A stretch of 32,519 nt of DNA from a candidate division KSB1 bacterium (GCA_034506335.1 JAPDPR010000046.1:1-32519); one strand, 5' to 3'; positions 17,630 to 26,659 are shown, counted from the first letter of the stretch. Program-made: numbers and translations. The notes: generated by a model from the sequence alone, not told the origin.

Positions 17630-18646
17630 ATGAGTGAGCGTCAAATAGCCTGCCGTGTGATTCTTCTCGTCGCGCTAGTCCTGAGCCTCCACTGCGCGGC
17701 GCCGCGCGTGTCGGTACCAGTCACCAAGCCTGCCCAGGTGGACATTACCGGCATCAAGAGCATCGCGATTGTGGACTTTATCGGCCCGGAGAACTCGGGC
17801 GCCATCGCCGGCAGTATGTTGACCGCCCGCCTATTCGAGAGCAAGTTCTTCCACATCGTGGAGCGGGAGAAGGTGGTCCAGATCCTGGAAGAGCACAAGC
17901 TGGCCATGGCCGGCATTGTGGATGCCTCGACCGCCAAGGAAGCAGGACGCCTGTTGGGGGTGGACGCGCTCATCTTCGGGGAGGTGACCGCCTACTCGTT
18001 GGAACCGGACCAGGTGGGCACCGAGAAAGTGGAACGGAAGGTGGGCACTGGCCAGTATCGCACCGTGCGCCGCGGCAACAAGGAGGTGCGCGAGGAGATC
18101 ATGAAGACGGTGCTTGTGGACCAGGAGTACCGCATCAGGCGCGGCGCAGTGGGGGTCACCTTTCGCATGGTGAAGGTGGAAACTGGCGAGCTGGTGGCGG
18201 TCAAGGCCAGCACTAAGACCTATGACAGTGGCAAGGTAGTGGCGGGACGCGGTACGCTCAAGCCGCGGGAGCAGATCCTCAAAGACCTCTTGGCTGAGGC
18301 GGTGGAGGAGTTTGCTAGGCAAGTGGCGCCTTACGTAGTGGTGGAGCGCCGAACCGTGCTGGGCGGCAAAGGGATGCTGGACCTAGGCAAGAAGTACGCG
18401 CAAAAGGGACTCTGGCAGGAGGCGCGGGATGCCTTTGTCCAGGCAGTAGCCGCTGAGCCCAGGAATTCGGCTGCTCACTACAATCTGGGTCTTGCCCACG
18501 AGGTTCTGGGCAATCTGGACCAGGCCGAAGCTGAGTACCAGCGCGCCATCAAGCTCGAGCCCAAGGACCTCTACGTTGATGCCTTAGCCAGGGTGCGGGC
18601 GGCACGCGGTGAGGCAGAGCGTTTGCGGAAACAGATCGAGCACTAG
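17630..18646 (+). CDS. CsgG-like domain plus TPR envelope protein
   Basis: A 338-aa exported protein. A hydrophobic signal segment (about residues 8-22) ends in LSLHCAAP, a possible though imperfect lipoprotein site at the cysteine. Residues about 35-240 resemble the CsgG/penicillin-binding activator LpoB fold: SIAIVDFIGPENSGAIAGSM, then FHIVEREKVVQILEEHK, then LLGVDALIFGEVTAY. The C-terminal third has two TPR-like units, including SAAHYNLGLAHEVLGNLDQA. GGGAGGG precedes the ATG. Related proteins act in outer-membrane or cell-wall assembly; the precise role here is unknown. It lies between fabH and fabD, where it is not normally found. Confidence 0.82.
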   Translation: MSERQIACRVILLVALVLSLHCAAPRVSVPVTKPAQVDITGIKSIAIVDFIGPENSGAIAGSMLTARLFESKFFHIVEREKVVQILEEHKLAMAGIVDASTAKEAGRLLGVDALIFGEVTAYSLEPDQVGTEKVERKVGTGQYRTVRRGNKEVREEIMKTVLVDQEYRIRRGAVGVTFRMVKVETGELVAVKASTKTYDSGKVVAGRGTLKPREQILKDLLAEAVEEFARQVAPYVVVERRTVLGGKGMLDLGKKYAQKGLWQEARDAFVQAVAAEPRNSAAHYNLGLAHEVLGNLDQAEAEYQRAIKLEPKDLYVDALARVRAARGEAERLRKQIEH

Positions 18647-18651
18647 GAAGC

Positions 18652-19563
18652 ATGATAGCTTTCCAGTTTCCCGGGCAGGCATCGCAGTACGTGGGCATGG
18701 CGCAGGACCTTTTCGAGGCCTCCGCGTTGGCTCGTGATTACTACGCACGCGCCAATGAAATGTTGGGGTTCGACCTGGCCGAGGTTTCCTTCAATGGGCC
18801 GGAAGAGCGCCTTAAGCAGACAGCCATCACGCAACCGGCCATTTTTGTGCATTCGGTGGTGGCCAATGAGCTCTTGCGGAAGCGCGGCGTGGTGCCGCAC
18901 ATGGCGGCAGGGCACAGCCTGGGTGAGTATTCAGCCCTGGTAGCGGCAGGGGCGCTGAGCTTTGAGGACGGACTACGCCTGGTGAAGCGGCGCGGCGAGC
19001 TCATGCAAGAGGCCGGCACTATCTCCCCAGGGACCATGGCTGCCATCATCGGCTTGGAAGCAGACGTGGTGGAGGAACTGTGTGGGGCGGCCTCAGAGGC
19101 AGGGGTGGTGCAAGCGGCCAACTACAACTGCCCCGGGCAAACGGTAATTTCCGGGGCAGTGCCTGCGGTGCAAAAGGCTATGGAGCTTGCTCGGGCGCGG
19201 GGTGCGAAGCGGGTCGTGGAGCTTGTGGTGAGCGGGGCGTTTCATTCGCCGCTCATGGATCATGCGCGTCAGCACATGGGCGAGGTGCTTGAGGCTGCCC
19301 CGATCCGCGACGCCGCCGTCCCCGTGTATGCCAATGTCACGGCTCACCCCGTGCAGAAGGCGAGCGAAATCCGCAGGCTGTTGCTGGAACAGCTGTCCAG
19401 GCCAGTGCTTTGGCACAAGGCGGTCGAGAACATGATCGCCGATGGGGCAAAGATCTTCTACGAGGTCGGACCGGGGAGTGTCCTGACCGGCCTTTTGAAG
19501 CGGATCAACCGCGAGGTGAAGGGCGTGACGGCGGGGACGGCGGAGGAGATTGCGCAGATCTGA
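18652..19563 (+). CDS. fabD: FabD, malonyl-CoA:ACP transacylase
   Basis: Loads malonyl groups on ACP. The 303-aa protein starts [14 protein letters not shown]; the active-site serine is in [17 protein letters not shown], and the second catalytic residue is the histidine in [13 protein letters not shown]. It ends with [15 protein letters not shown]. It starts 5 bp after the CsgG/TPR stop, indicating cotranscription with that gene. Confidence 0.97.
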   Translation: MIAFQFPGQASQYVGMAQDLFEASALARDYYARANEMLGFDLAEVSFNGPEERLKQTAITQPAIFVHSVVANELLRKRGVVPHMAAGHSLGEYSALVAAGALSFEDGLRLVKRRGELMQEAGTISPGTMAAIIGLEADVVEELCGAASEAGVVQAANYNCPGQTVISGAVPAVQKAMELARARGAKRVVELVVSGAFHSPLMDHARQHMGEVLEAAPIRDAAVPVYANVTAHPVQKASEIRRLLLEQLSRPVLWHKAVENMIADGAKIFYEVGPGSVLTGLLKRINREVKGVTAGTAEEIAQI

Positions 19564-19579
19564 GGGAAAAGGAGGAGCT

Positions 19580-20323
19580 GTGGCATCGCTTCAGGACATG
19601 GTTGCCGCTGTCACCGGGGCAGGGCGTGGCATAGGGAAAAGCATCGCCCTGGCACTGGCCAGAGAGGGGTGCCATGTGGCCGTGGCCGACATCGACGAAG
19701 CAAGCGCCAACCAGACTGCCCAAGAGATCCTGGCAATGGGCAGGCAAGCCATCGCCCTACGCACGGACGTGGCCGTGGCCGCAGATGCCGAGCAACTTGT
19801 CACCGCCTGCGTAGAGCGCCTGGGCCGCCTGGATATCCTGGTTAACAACGCCGGCATTGCCCGCGACGACTTGCTCTTGCGCATGAAGGAGAGCGACTGG
19901 GACCAGGTGATCGCCGTCAACCTCAAGGGCGCCTTCAACTGCCTTAAGGCGGCCGCCAAGGTGATGATTAAGCAGCGCAGCGGCAGAATCATCAACATTA
20001 GCTCGGTCATTGGCCTGATTGGCAATGTGGGCCAGGCGAACTATGCTGCCTCCAAAGCTGGGCTCATAGGGTTGACCAAGTCGGCGGCGCGCGAGCTGGC
20101 CGGACGCGGGATCACGGTCAACGCCGTGGCGCCCGGGTTCATTGAGACGGAAATGACCAAGAATCTGCCGGAAAGTGTCCGACAGTCGTACCTGAATGTG
20201 ATCCCCTTGCGCCGGGTTGGGCAACCGGAGGAAGTGGCCGAGGTGGTGGTTTTCTTGGCCTCTCCAGCGGCGGCGTACATCACCGGGCAAGTGATTCAGG
20301 TGGACGGGGGCATGGTCATGTAG
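19580..20323 (+). CDS. fabG: FabG, 3-oxoacyl-ACP reductase
   Basis: An NADPH-dependent short-chain dehydrogenase for the first reduction of fatty acid elongation; 247 aa. Cofactor loop [24 protein letters not shown], catalytic serine in [14 protein letters not shown] and YAASK for the Tyr-Lys pair. [11 protein letters not shown] follows as in FabG. AAGGAGGAG lies just before a GTG at 19580, which I take as the start; the in-frame ORF further upstream overlaps fabD and is rejected. Confidence 0.95.
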   Translation: MASLQDMVAAVTGAGRGIGKSIALALAREGCHVAVADIDEASANQTAQEILAMGRQAIALRTDVAVAADAEQLVTACVERLGRLDILVNNAGIARDDLLLRMKESDWDQVIAVNLKGAFNCLKAAAKVMIKQRSGRIINISSVIGLIGNVGQANYAASKAGLIGLTKSAARELAGRGITVNAVAPGFIETEMTKNLPESVRQSYLNVIPLRRVGQPEEVAEVVVFLASPAAAYITGQVIQVDGGMVM

Positions 20324-20394
20324 CAGTTTTTTTGTCGGCAAGAAAGACGACGGCCATAAAGCAAAGTTATCTCACCAGAGAGGAGGTGTGAATC

Positions 20395-20649
20395 ATGGCT
20401 CTTGACCCGAAGGTAAAGGAGAGGGTGAAGGAGATTATCGTCGACCAGCTGGGCGTGGATGCCAACGAGGTCACAGACGAAGCGTCCTTTATCGATGATC
20501 TCGGCGCCGACTCCTTGGACACGGTGGAACTGATCATGGCCTTCGAGGAGGAGTTCGATATCGAAATCCCCGATGACGAGGCTGAGAAGTTGACGACTGT
20601 GGGCAAGGCGTTGGAATATCTCGACAAGAAGCTGGCCGAGAAGAAGTAG
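20395..20649 (+). CDS. acpP: Acyl carrier protein
   Basis: An 84-aa acidic carrier protein. The 4'-phosphopantetheine serine is in [25 protein letters not shown] precedes the ATG by 8 nt. It lies between fabG and fabF, as usual, and is followed at once by a strong terminator, which should raise the acpP transcript relative to fabF. Confidence 0.98.
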   Translation: MALDPKVKERVKEIIVDQLGVDANEVTDEASFIDDLGADSLDTVELIMAFEEEFDIEIPDDEAEKLTTVGKALEYLDKKLAEKK

Positions 20650-20661
20650 TCTCGTCAACCT

Positions 20662-20687
20662 AGTCCCGTCTGCGGACGGGACTTTTT
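20662..20687 (+). terminator. Intrinsic terminator after acpP
   Basis: AGTCCCGTC-TGCG-GACGGGACT followed by TTTT: a perfect 9-bp stem with a tetraloop, 12 nt after the acpP stop. It should end or partly end transcripts before fabF. Confidence 0.9.
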
Positions 20688-20699
20688 CTGTCTGCTCGA

Positions 20700-20771
20700 C
20701 CACCGCCGCTTTCTCCGCGAGGAGTGCCGGTACCCTTGGTTCAGTCTCCGGTGGAGATGTGGCGGCGGTGG
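20700..20771 (+). other. Possible structured leader of fabF
   Basis: CCACCGCCGC (20700-20709) and GCGGCGGTGG (20762-20771) are perfect 10-nt complements enclosing a small CTCC-GGT-GGAG hairpin (20746-20756). The element lies between the acpP terminator and fabF. I find no clear promoter in this gap. Confidence 0.4.
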
Positions 20772-20846
20772 CTTGCTACATGTTCCGCGTGGGGCGCGCC
20801 TCACGTGTACCCGGGCGCGAATTGTTGAACTAATGATGAGGTGTGC

Positions 20847-22088
20847 ATGGAGAAACGGCGTGTTGTGGTCACCGGCATGGGGGTCATTACGCCCCTAGGG
20901 TCTACCCTCGAGCAATACTGGCAGGGACTTGTCACCGGTACCAGCGGCGTCGACTATGTCACCTATTTCGACACCAGTGAGTTCGATACAAAATTCGCTG
21001 CGTGGGTGAAGGACTTTGATCCTGAGGCCTATATCGATCGCAAAGAGGCGCGGCGGATGGACCGCTTCACGCAATTTGCCGTGGCCTGTTCCGATCTCGC
21101 GCTTAAGGATGCGGGTCTCAACCTGGACAACGAGGACAAGACACGCATCGGGGTGGTGCTTGCCTCCGGGGTGGGAGGCATGGACACCTTCGAGCGTGAG
21201 TACAAGGTACTGTTCGACAAGGGGCCACAGCGCATCAGTCCGTTCTTCATTCCCATGATGATTGCCGATATCGCACCCGGCTATGTCTCCATTCGGCATG
21301 GGTTGAAGGGGCCTAACTACTCTACCGTGTCCGCCTGTGCCTCAAGCTCCCACGCCATAGGTGATGCGTTTCGCCTGATCGCCTATGGCGATGCCGATGT
21401 GATGGTGACCGGGGGCTCGGAGGCCTCCTGCACGCGGATGGGGTTTGCCGGATTCAACGCCATGAGGGCGCTATCTACCCGCAACGACAACCCCAAGGCG
21501 GCCAGCCGCCCGTTTGACCTGCATCGCGACGGCTTTGTAATGGGCGAAGGAGCCGCAGTGGTGATCTTGGAGGAGCTGGGCCACGCTCTCAAGCGCGGGG
21601 CGAGGATCTATGCCGAGGTGGTTGGGGTCGGCTTTACCGCCGATGCTTACCACATCACCGCGCCAGACCCGGATGGGGATGGAGCGGCCCGCGCCATGCG
21701 CTTGGCAATGGCCGAGGCCCGGGTCCAGCCCGAAGACGTCGACTACATCAATGCGCACGGCACTTCTACCCCGCACAACGATCGCGTGGAGACCATGGCG
21801 ATCAAAAAGGCGCTGGGAGACCATGCGTACAAGGTGGCCATCAGCTCCAGCAAGTCCATGATCGGCCACCTGCTTGGGGCCTCGGGTGCCGCGGAGTTTG
21901 TGGCCACGGTGCTGACTATCGTGCACCAGACCATTCATCCTACCATTAACTTGGAGGTTCCGGACCCAGAGTGCGATCTGGACTACACGCCCCAGCGCGC
22001 GCGGCCGCGGGAAGTAAACCTCGCTTTGAGTAACTCTTTTGGCTTCGGCGGGCACAATGTCTGCCTTGCGGTGAGGAGGTACCGGTAG
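20847..22088 (+). CDS. fabF: FabF, beta-ketoacyl-ACP synthase II
   Basis: The elongating condensing enzyme, 413 aa. The start VVVTGMGVITPLG is typical. The catalytic cysteine is in TVSACASSSHAIGDA and the two histidines in NAHGTSTPHND and SKSMIGHLLGASGA. NSFGFGGHNVCLAVRRY ends the protein. GAGG lies 5 nt before the ATG at 20847; a GTG two codons upstream is less likely. Confidence 0.97.
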   Translation: MEKRRVVVTGMGVITPLGSTLEQYWQGLVTGTSGVDYVTYFDTSEFDTKFAAWVKDFDPEAYIDRKEARRMDRFTQFAVACSDLALKDAGLNLDNEDKTRIGVVLASGVGGMDTFEREYKVLFDKGPQRISPFFIPMMIADIAPGYVSIRHGLKGPNYSTVSACASSSHAIGDAFRLIAYGDADVMVTGGSEASCTRMGFAGFNAMRALSTRNDNPKAASRPFDLHRDGFVMGEGAAVVILEELGHALKRGARIYAEVVGVGFTADAYHITAPDPDGDGAARAMRLAMAEARVQPEDVDYINAHGTSTPHNDRVETMAIKKALGDHAYKVAISSSKSMIGHLLGASGAAEFVATVLTIVHQTIHPTINLEVPDPECDLDYTPQRARPREVNLALSNSFGFGGHNVCLAVRRYR

Positions 22089-22090
22089 CC

Positions 22091-22840
22091 TTGCGCCTGC
22101 TGCCCGCCATGTTCCGGAGGCTGTTCAGGCACCAGCCAGGCCCGCGCGAGAATGCTCTCCGTGCCTTGAGCCGTAAGCTGGGTTACCAGTTCCGCAACCC
22201 TGCCCATCTCACGCAGGCCCTGAAGCATCGCTCCTACCTTGTGGAAAGCGGCGAGCCCCGCTACCAGGCTAACGAGCGCCTGGAGCTGTTGGGCGATGCG
22301 GTGTTGGCCCTGGTGGTGGTGGAGTACCTGTACCAGCGCTACCCCCGGCGCCCGGAAGGCGAGCTGACGGTGATGAAATCGCTGGCGGTGAGCCGTCCGG
22401 TGTTGGCCAATGTGGCACGGGGCCTGGAGGTGGGTCCTCATCTCCTGCTCAGCGAGCAGGAGCGCAAGGCGGGCGGGGCCAATCGTCCTTCCATTCTGGC
22501 CGATGCCATTGAGGCCATCATCGGCGCCGTGTACCTGGATGGCGGCCTGGAGCCGGCGCGAAAACTGGTCCACCGCTTGGTCATCTCCCGGTTGGACTCC
22601 ATCTTGGAGCGGGAGGAAAACCAAAATTACAAGAGCCTGCTGCTTGAGTATTGCCAGCGAGAGAAGATGCCCCTGCCGCTTTATTCTGTACAACGAGAAG
22701 ACGGACCGGAGCATGACAAGGTATTCACCGTGGCCGTGACCATCGGCGGCAAGAAGTACGGCACGGGCCAGGGGCGCACGAAAAAGTCCGCCGAACAGAG
22801 AGCAGCCCGTGGGGCCCTGGTGCGTCTTCGGGTCATCTAA
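22091..22840 (+). CDS. rnc: RNase III
   Basis: A double-strand-specific endoribonuclease acting on rRNA precursors and structured mRNAs. The protein is 249 aa. The signature ERLELLGDAVLALVVVEYLY and the second metal-site block DAIEAIIGAVYLDGGL are intact. The C-terminal dsRNA-binding domain runs from NYKSLLLEYCQ to KKSAEQRAARGAL. The start is a TTG 2 nt after the fabF stop, with GAGGAGG 11 nt upstream; an ATG at 22109 is the alternative. The fabF-rnc order is common in bacteria. Confidence 0.96.
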   Translation: MRLLPAMFRRLFRHQPGPRENALRALSRKLGYQFRNPAHLTQALKHRSYLVESGEPRYQANERLELLGDAVLALVVVEYLYQRYPRRPEGELTVMKSLAVSRPVLANVARGLEVGPHLLLSEQERKAGGANRPSILADAIEAIIGAVYLDGGLEPARKLVHRLVISRLDSILEREENQNYKSLLLEYCQREKMPLPLYSVQREDGPEHDKVFTVAVTIGGKKYGTGQGRTKKSAEQRAARGALVRLRVI

Positions 22841-22859
22841 CCCTGAGGAGTCGAGCGCG

Positions 22860-24023
22860 ATGGACTATTTCCTGACCGAAGAACAGAAGATGCTACGCGA
22901 CATGGCGCGCACCGTAGCCGAGGAAAAGATTCGACCGGTGGCTGCCAAGTACGACCAAACAGGGGAGTTCCCCTGGGAGATCGTCAAGACCCTGGCCGAA
23001 ATGGACTTTTTCCGGGTGTGGATAGAGGAAAAGTACGGAGGCCTTGGCGGAGGCGTGTTGGACCTGGTCATTGTGACCGAAGAGCTGTCACGCGCCTGCG
23101 GGGGCATAGCGCTGGCCCTCGCCGGTACCGCGCTGGGGGCTTTTCCCATCCTCATCGCCGGCAACGACGAGCAGAAGGCTCGCTACCTACCACGGCTGGC
23201 AAACGGCGAGGCCCTGGCCGCTTTTGGTCTCACCGAGCCGGAGGCCGGTTCGGACGCGGAGGCAATCAAGACCACGGCGCGCAGGGACGGCGACTGCTAC
23301 GTGCTGAACGGGACCAAGCATTTTATCACTAACGGCGGCGTGGCCAAGATCTACACGGTCATCGCCATGACCGACCCCGCACGCGGCGGACGCGGCGCCT
23401 CAGCCTTTATCGTGGAAGAGGGCATGCCCGGCTTTTCCTACGGCAAGAAGGAGGACAAGATGGGCATTCGCGCCTCGGCCACCTGTGAGCTCATTTTTGA
23501 GGATTGTCGCGTGCCAAAGGAGAACCTCTTGGGTAAGGAGGGGCACGGCTTTATCATCGCTATGAAGACCCTGGACAAATCGCGGCCTGGGGTGGCGGCA
23601 CAGGCGCTGGGCATCGCGCAAGGGGCATTCGATTTGGCAGTGAGTTACGCCCGCCAGCGCCACCAGTTCGGCCAGCCTATCATCGCGTTCCAGGCGGTCC
23701 AGCACATGCTGGCGGACATGGCCACGCAGATCGAAGCGGCCCGCGCCCTCATCTACAGCGTGGCGCGCTACATCGACTCTGGGGCCACCGACATCAGCAA
23801 GGTCTCAGCAATGACCAAGGTCTTTGCCTCCGATGTGGCCATGAAAGTGACCACCGATGCGGTGCAGATCTTTGGCGGCTACGGCTACATGCGCGAATAC
23901 CCCATCGAAAAGTACATGCGCGACGCCAAGATCACCCAGATCTACGAAGGGACCAACCAAATCCAGCGCAACGTCATCGGGCGGAGCCTGATCCGCGAGA
24001 GCGCCAAGCACGCCCGCGCCTAA
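22860..24023 (+). CDS. Acyl-CoA dehydrogenase
   Basis: A 387-aa FAD enzyme oxidising acyl-CoA at the alpha-beta bond, feeding electron-transferring flavoprotein. Seen are FGLTEPEAGSDAEAIKT, the FAD/substrate block ITNGGVAKIYTVIAMT, QIFGGYGYMREYPIEKYMRD and the C-terminal catalytic glutamate in IYEGTNQIQRNVIG. This glutamate position fits short/medium-chain or butyryl-type enzymes. GAGGAG lies 9 nt before the ATG at 22860. No etfAB or thiolase is nearby, so the chain length is not decided by context. Confidence 0.95.
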   Translation: MDYFLTEEQKMLRDMARTVAEEKIRPVAAKYDQTGEFPWEIVKTLAEMDFFRVWIEEKYGGLGGGVLDLVIVTEELSRACGGIALALAGTALGAFPILIAGNDEQKARYLPRLANGEALAAFGLTEPEAGSDAEAIKTTARRDGDCYVLNGTKHFITNGGVAKIYTVIAMTDPARGGRGASAFIVEEGMPGFSYGKKEDKMGIRASATCELIFEDCRVPKENLLGKEGHGFIIAMKTLDKSRPGVAAQALGIAQGAFDLAVSYARQRHQFGQPIIAFQAVQHMLADMATQIEAARALIYSVARYIDSGATDISKVSAMTKVFASDVAMKVTTDAVQIFGGYGYMREYPIEKYMRDAKITQIYEGTNQIQRNVIGRSLIRESAKHARA

Positions 24024-24088
24024 GGTGCCGTGCCTTCTACTCCTTTAAGCCGCAAGGAGGCCGGAGCGCACGATCTGGCCAACAGAAG

Positions 24089-24119
24089 ATGCCCGCTTCA
24101 CACACGTTGAGGCGGGCAT
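24089..24119 (+). terminator. Terminator-like hairpin after acyl-CoA dehydrogenase
   Basis: ATGCCCGCTTC, loop ACACACGTT, GAGGCGGGCAT: an 11-bp stem with one wobble pair, 65 nt past the stop. No T-tract follows (TCGTGTTCC), so strength is uncertain. Confidence 0.6.
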
Positions 24120-24416
24120 TCGTGTTCCAGTGGTTCTGGGGGTGGCTGAGAACGCGGGCAGAGGGCCGCATGGGCGTAGCCAGGCGGATGAATGGGTTCC
24201 AATTGTGCACTTTGCAGGCCTCAGCATAAGGGCGCTCCTCCCGGCAGGGACGTCCACGCTCAAAGTCTTTCCTGACTGGGAGCCCACCTGGTAGTGGCCT
24301 CCCCGGCCCCGGCAGCGGCCCGCGCGTCCTCTCGCCGTGCCTCGCACGTGGGCGCCGTAATGCGGGTGCCTGTCGATGCCCTTCCGACGGCCGTCCAGTC
24401 AGGCCAGCGAAAAAGG
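24120..24416. other. Gap with no gene seen
   Basis: High-GC sequence between the hairpin and the next promoter. The frames open here on both strands show no family resemblance and no Shine-Dalgarno that I can find. Nothing else is visible. Confidence 0.5.
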
Positions 24417-24445
24417 TTGACTGTAATGTCGCGATTGCATATATT
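24417..24445 (+). promoter_or_regulatory. Promoter of the yigZ-family gene
   Basis: TTGACT (24417-24422), 17-bp spacer, TATATT (24440-24445) in a local AT-rich stretch. Predicted start is about 16 nt before the ATG at 24468. Confidence 0.75.
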
Positions 24446-24467
24446 GCAAAAAGAGGACGAAGGCCTT

Positions 24468-25097
24468 ATGAGTGAAGTCACAACAGCCGATGCGGACGTC
24501 TACTTGACCGTGGATCGGCCTACAGAGTTCGAGACAAAGGTCAAGGGTTCGCGCTTCATCGGCTGGGCGCGGCCGGTGGAGGATGGCGCCCAGGCCGAGG
24601 CCGTGCTGGCCGAGGTGCGGCGCACTTTCCACGATGCCACCCATCACTGCTACGCGTTCCGCATTGGGTGGGGCCCGACTTTGGTGCTGCGCGCGAGTGA
24701 TGGGGGTGAACCCGCGGGCACCGCAGGCAGGCCTATCCTCAGTGCCATCGAAGCAAGGGGGCTGACCAATACCATTGTCGTAGTCACTCGCTACTTTGGT
24801 GGCGTCAAGCTGGGCATGGGCGGACTGGCAAGGGCTTACGGCCAATGCGCCGCAGAAACGCTCCAGCGTGCGGGTGTGCGTCGGTGTTATGTCACGCGGC
24901 GGCTGGTGGTCAGGGCCCCTCATGCGCTGCACGGCGCCCTAGTTCACCTTGTGAGGCAGTTGCAAGGCGAGGTGGTTGCCAGTACCTTCGCCCAAGAGGC
25001 CACTCTGGTGGTGACGGTGCGGGCAAGTCGCCGGGAAGAGTTTGCGCAGCGTGTTGCCGAGCTTTCCGCCGGCCAGGCCACCGTGCGCGAGGCGTAG
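24468..25097 (+). CDS. yigZ: IMPACT/YigZ family protein
   Basis: A 209-aa protein of the UPF0029/IMPACT family; its eukaryotic relatives bind the translational regulator GCN1, and the bacterial role is not established. Family blocks seen: KGSRFIGWARPV, HDATHHCYAFRIG, SDGGEPAGTAGRPIL and VVVTRYFGGVKLGMGGLARAY. The ATG at 24468 fits the promoter; the longer upstream frame crosses the promoter and is rejected. The CorC-type gene starts 14 bp after its stop. Confidence 0.92.
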   Translation: MSEVTTADADVYLTVDRPTEFETKVKGSRFIGWARPVEDGAQAEAVLAEVRRTFHDATHHCYAFRIGWGPTLVLRASDGGEPAGTAGRPILSAIEARGLTNTIVVVTRYFGGVKLGMGGLARAYGQCAAETLQRAGVRRCYVTRRLVVRAPHALHGALVHLVRQLQGEVVASTFAQEATLVVTVRASRREEFAQRVAELSAGQATVREA

Positions 25098-25111
25098 GGG
25101 GAACGAGTGCG

Positions 25112-26338
25112 GTGTCAATAGCGGGTTTGTTCATAGCGCTGGCGCTGAGCGCCTTTTTCTCGGGGGCCGAGGCGGCCTTTGTCGCCGCCGATCGCATCCG
25201 CTGTGAGATCGCCCTGCGGACCGGCAAGCGTGGAGCGCGCCTGGCCTGCGGGTTTGTGCACAACCCTGAGCGCTTCATATTCACCACCCTGGTGGGGAAC
25301 AATGCGGCCACCGTGGTGTTCTCGGCGCTGGCAGCGCTCCTTTTGGAACCCCACCTTTCGCCGGGTACCATCATCGTCGCCTCTGCGGCAATCTTGCTTC
25401 TCCTGGGCGAGATTGCCCCAAAGACCCTTTTCCGGGAGCGGGCGCAGCAGGCAGTCCGCACAGTGGCGTACCCCTTGCGTGTTTTCGAGCTGCTCCTCTG
25501 GCCGGTCAATTTTCTATTGCAGCGGGCTGTGTTGGCTCTTGTGGGTCCAAAGGCAGCTGACGCGCGGGCTACCTATGCGCTCTTCTCGCGCAAGGACCTG
25601 GCGGTGCTGTTGCGCGAAAGTTTTGCCGCCGGTACGATTGCAGAGCATGAAGGGGAGATGATTTCGCGCCTGTTGCGGCTGACAACGCGTCCGGTGCGCG
25701 CGATCATGGTGCCGCGCGTCGACATGGTGGCGCTCCCCATCGAGGCGGGGGTGGAGCAGGCGCAGCGGCTGTTCAGGCAGTCGGGCTACAGCCGGTTGCC
25801 GGTCTACCAGGGCACGCTGGACAACATCAAGGGGGTGGTCCACGTGCGAGATCTGCTGAGCAGGCCCGCTTCCCTGGCAAGCATCGTGCGGCAGGTAATC
25901 TTCGTGCCAGAGATGAGCCCGTGCTACCGGTTGTTGCTTGAATTCCGTCGCGCGGGAGTGGCGGTGGCCGTGGCGGTGGACGAATACGGCGGCACCGCAG
26001 GAATGGTCACCCTCGAAGACGTGCTGGAGGAGCTTTTCGGCGAGATCGAAGACGAACATGATGAGGGTCAGCCCTTGTGGCGGCCTCTTGCCGACGGCGA
26101 CCTTTGGGTGGACGGCACCTTGAGCGTCGAAGAGCTGGGAGACCTTCTGGGCTGGAGGTTTCCGCGGGGACAGCACAGGACGGTCGCCGGCCTCATTATC
26201 TCCCACACCGGTCGCATACCCCACCGCGGCGAGGTGGTGGAGGTGGGTCGGTTCCAGTTTCAGGTGGTGCGCGCCACGCGGAGGCGAGTTCTCTCCCTCA
26301 GGGTGCGCCGTGCCGAACCGCCGGCTCATCGATCCTGA
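25112..26338 (+). CDS. CorC/HlyC-type CNNM-CBS membrane protein
   Basis: A 408-aa membrane protein of the CNNM family, whose members transport Mg2+/Co2+ or affect divalent-ion efflux. Residues about 1-170 form the DUF21 membrane domain (FIALALSAFFSGAEAAFVAA, VGNNAATVVFSAL, LLLGEIAPKTLFRERA). A CBS pair follows (IMVPRVDMVALP, SGYSRLPVYQGTLDNIKGVV, VAVDEYGGTAGMVTLEDVLE). The last 80 residues form the CorC/HlyC C-terminal domain (WVDGTLSVEELGDLLGW). The GTG at 25112 is the first start fitting the membrane domain; the ORF further upstream overlaps yigZ in another frame. Confidence 0.92.
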   Translation: MSIAGLFIALALSAFFSGAEAAFVAADRIRCEIALRTGKRGARLACGFVHNPERFIFTTLVGNNAATVVFSALAALLLEPHLSPGTIIVASAAILLLLGEIAPKTLFRERAQQAVRTVAYPLRVFELLLWPVNFLLQRAVLALVGPKAADARATYALFSRKDLAVLLRESFAAGTIAEHEGEMISRLLRLTTRPVRAIMVPRVDMVALPIEAGVEQAQRLFRQSGYSRLPVYQGTLDNIKGVVHVRDLLSRPASLASIVRQVIFVPEMSPCYRLLLEFRRAGVAVAVAVDEYGGTAGMVTLEDVLEELFGEIEDEHDEGQPLWRPLADGDLWVDGTLSVEELGDLLGWRFPRGQHRTVAGLIISHTGRIPHRGEVVEVGRFQFQVVRATRRRVLSLRVRRAEPPAHRS

Positions 26339-26361
26339 AGAAGAGGGACGCGCCCTTCTTC
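26337..26361 (+). terminator. Possible hairpin terminator after the CorC-type gene
   Basis: GAAGAA(GA)GGG, loop ACGCG, CCCTTCTTC, overlapping the stop codon. The arms pair over 9 bp with a 2-nt bulge. No long T-tract follows. It separates the core genes from the first repeated cassette. Confidence 0.45.
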
Positions 26362-26470
26362 CCGAGAATGGCGTTCCGCTTCGCGGCCAATAGAGAGCGG
26401 CACCGGCTTAGCCTCCGCGCTTCTCCCGTCTGCAAGCGAGCCGGCTGGCGGGAAAGAAATTTGTTTTCTC

Positions 26471-26499
26471 TTGCCACTTTGCATCGATTTTTGTATACT
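26471..26499 (+). promoter_or_regulatory. Promoter of cassette A
   Basis: TTGCCA (26471-26476), 17-bp spacer, TATACT (26494-26499). The spacer end (GCATCG-TTTT) is shared with the promoter of cassette C. Predicted start is about 26506, so the leader to the lipoprotein-like gene is about 285 nt. Confidence 0.85.
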
Positions 26500-26540
26500 T
26501 TTACGGAGGTCGCGGCCGTGATTGGCAGAGGTCGCCGGCA

Positions 26541-26639
26541 ATGCGGCTGGTCGTTGCAAAGACCCTCGCTAAGAGTGGCGAGGTGAAAGAGCTCGTGTGG
26601 TGCCCCCCCGACGGAGTGGGGAGCGCCGCGGGCGGATAG
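26541..26639 (+). CDS. Leader short ORF, copy A (frameshifted)
   Basis: A 32-codon ORF starting MRLVVAK with GEVKELVWCPP. AGAGG lies exactly 9 nt before the ATG, as in copy C. Compared with copy C, changes are mostly conservative or silent (R/K, V/L, S/T, K/R; ctg/ttg, gtc/gtg, ggc/ggt). An extra G after a run of seven C (26603-26609) shifts the frame, so the conserved C-terminus TEW-G-ADS-HTG is lost and the ORF stops 20 nt before the hairpin rather than 4. The peptide has no known family to me. It may be a regulatory leader peptide, or decayed in this copy. Confidence 0.6.
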   Translation: MRLVVAKTLAKSGEVKELVWCPPDGVGSAAGG

Positions 26640-26659
26640 CGCGCATACAGGGTAGGCAG

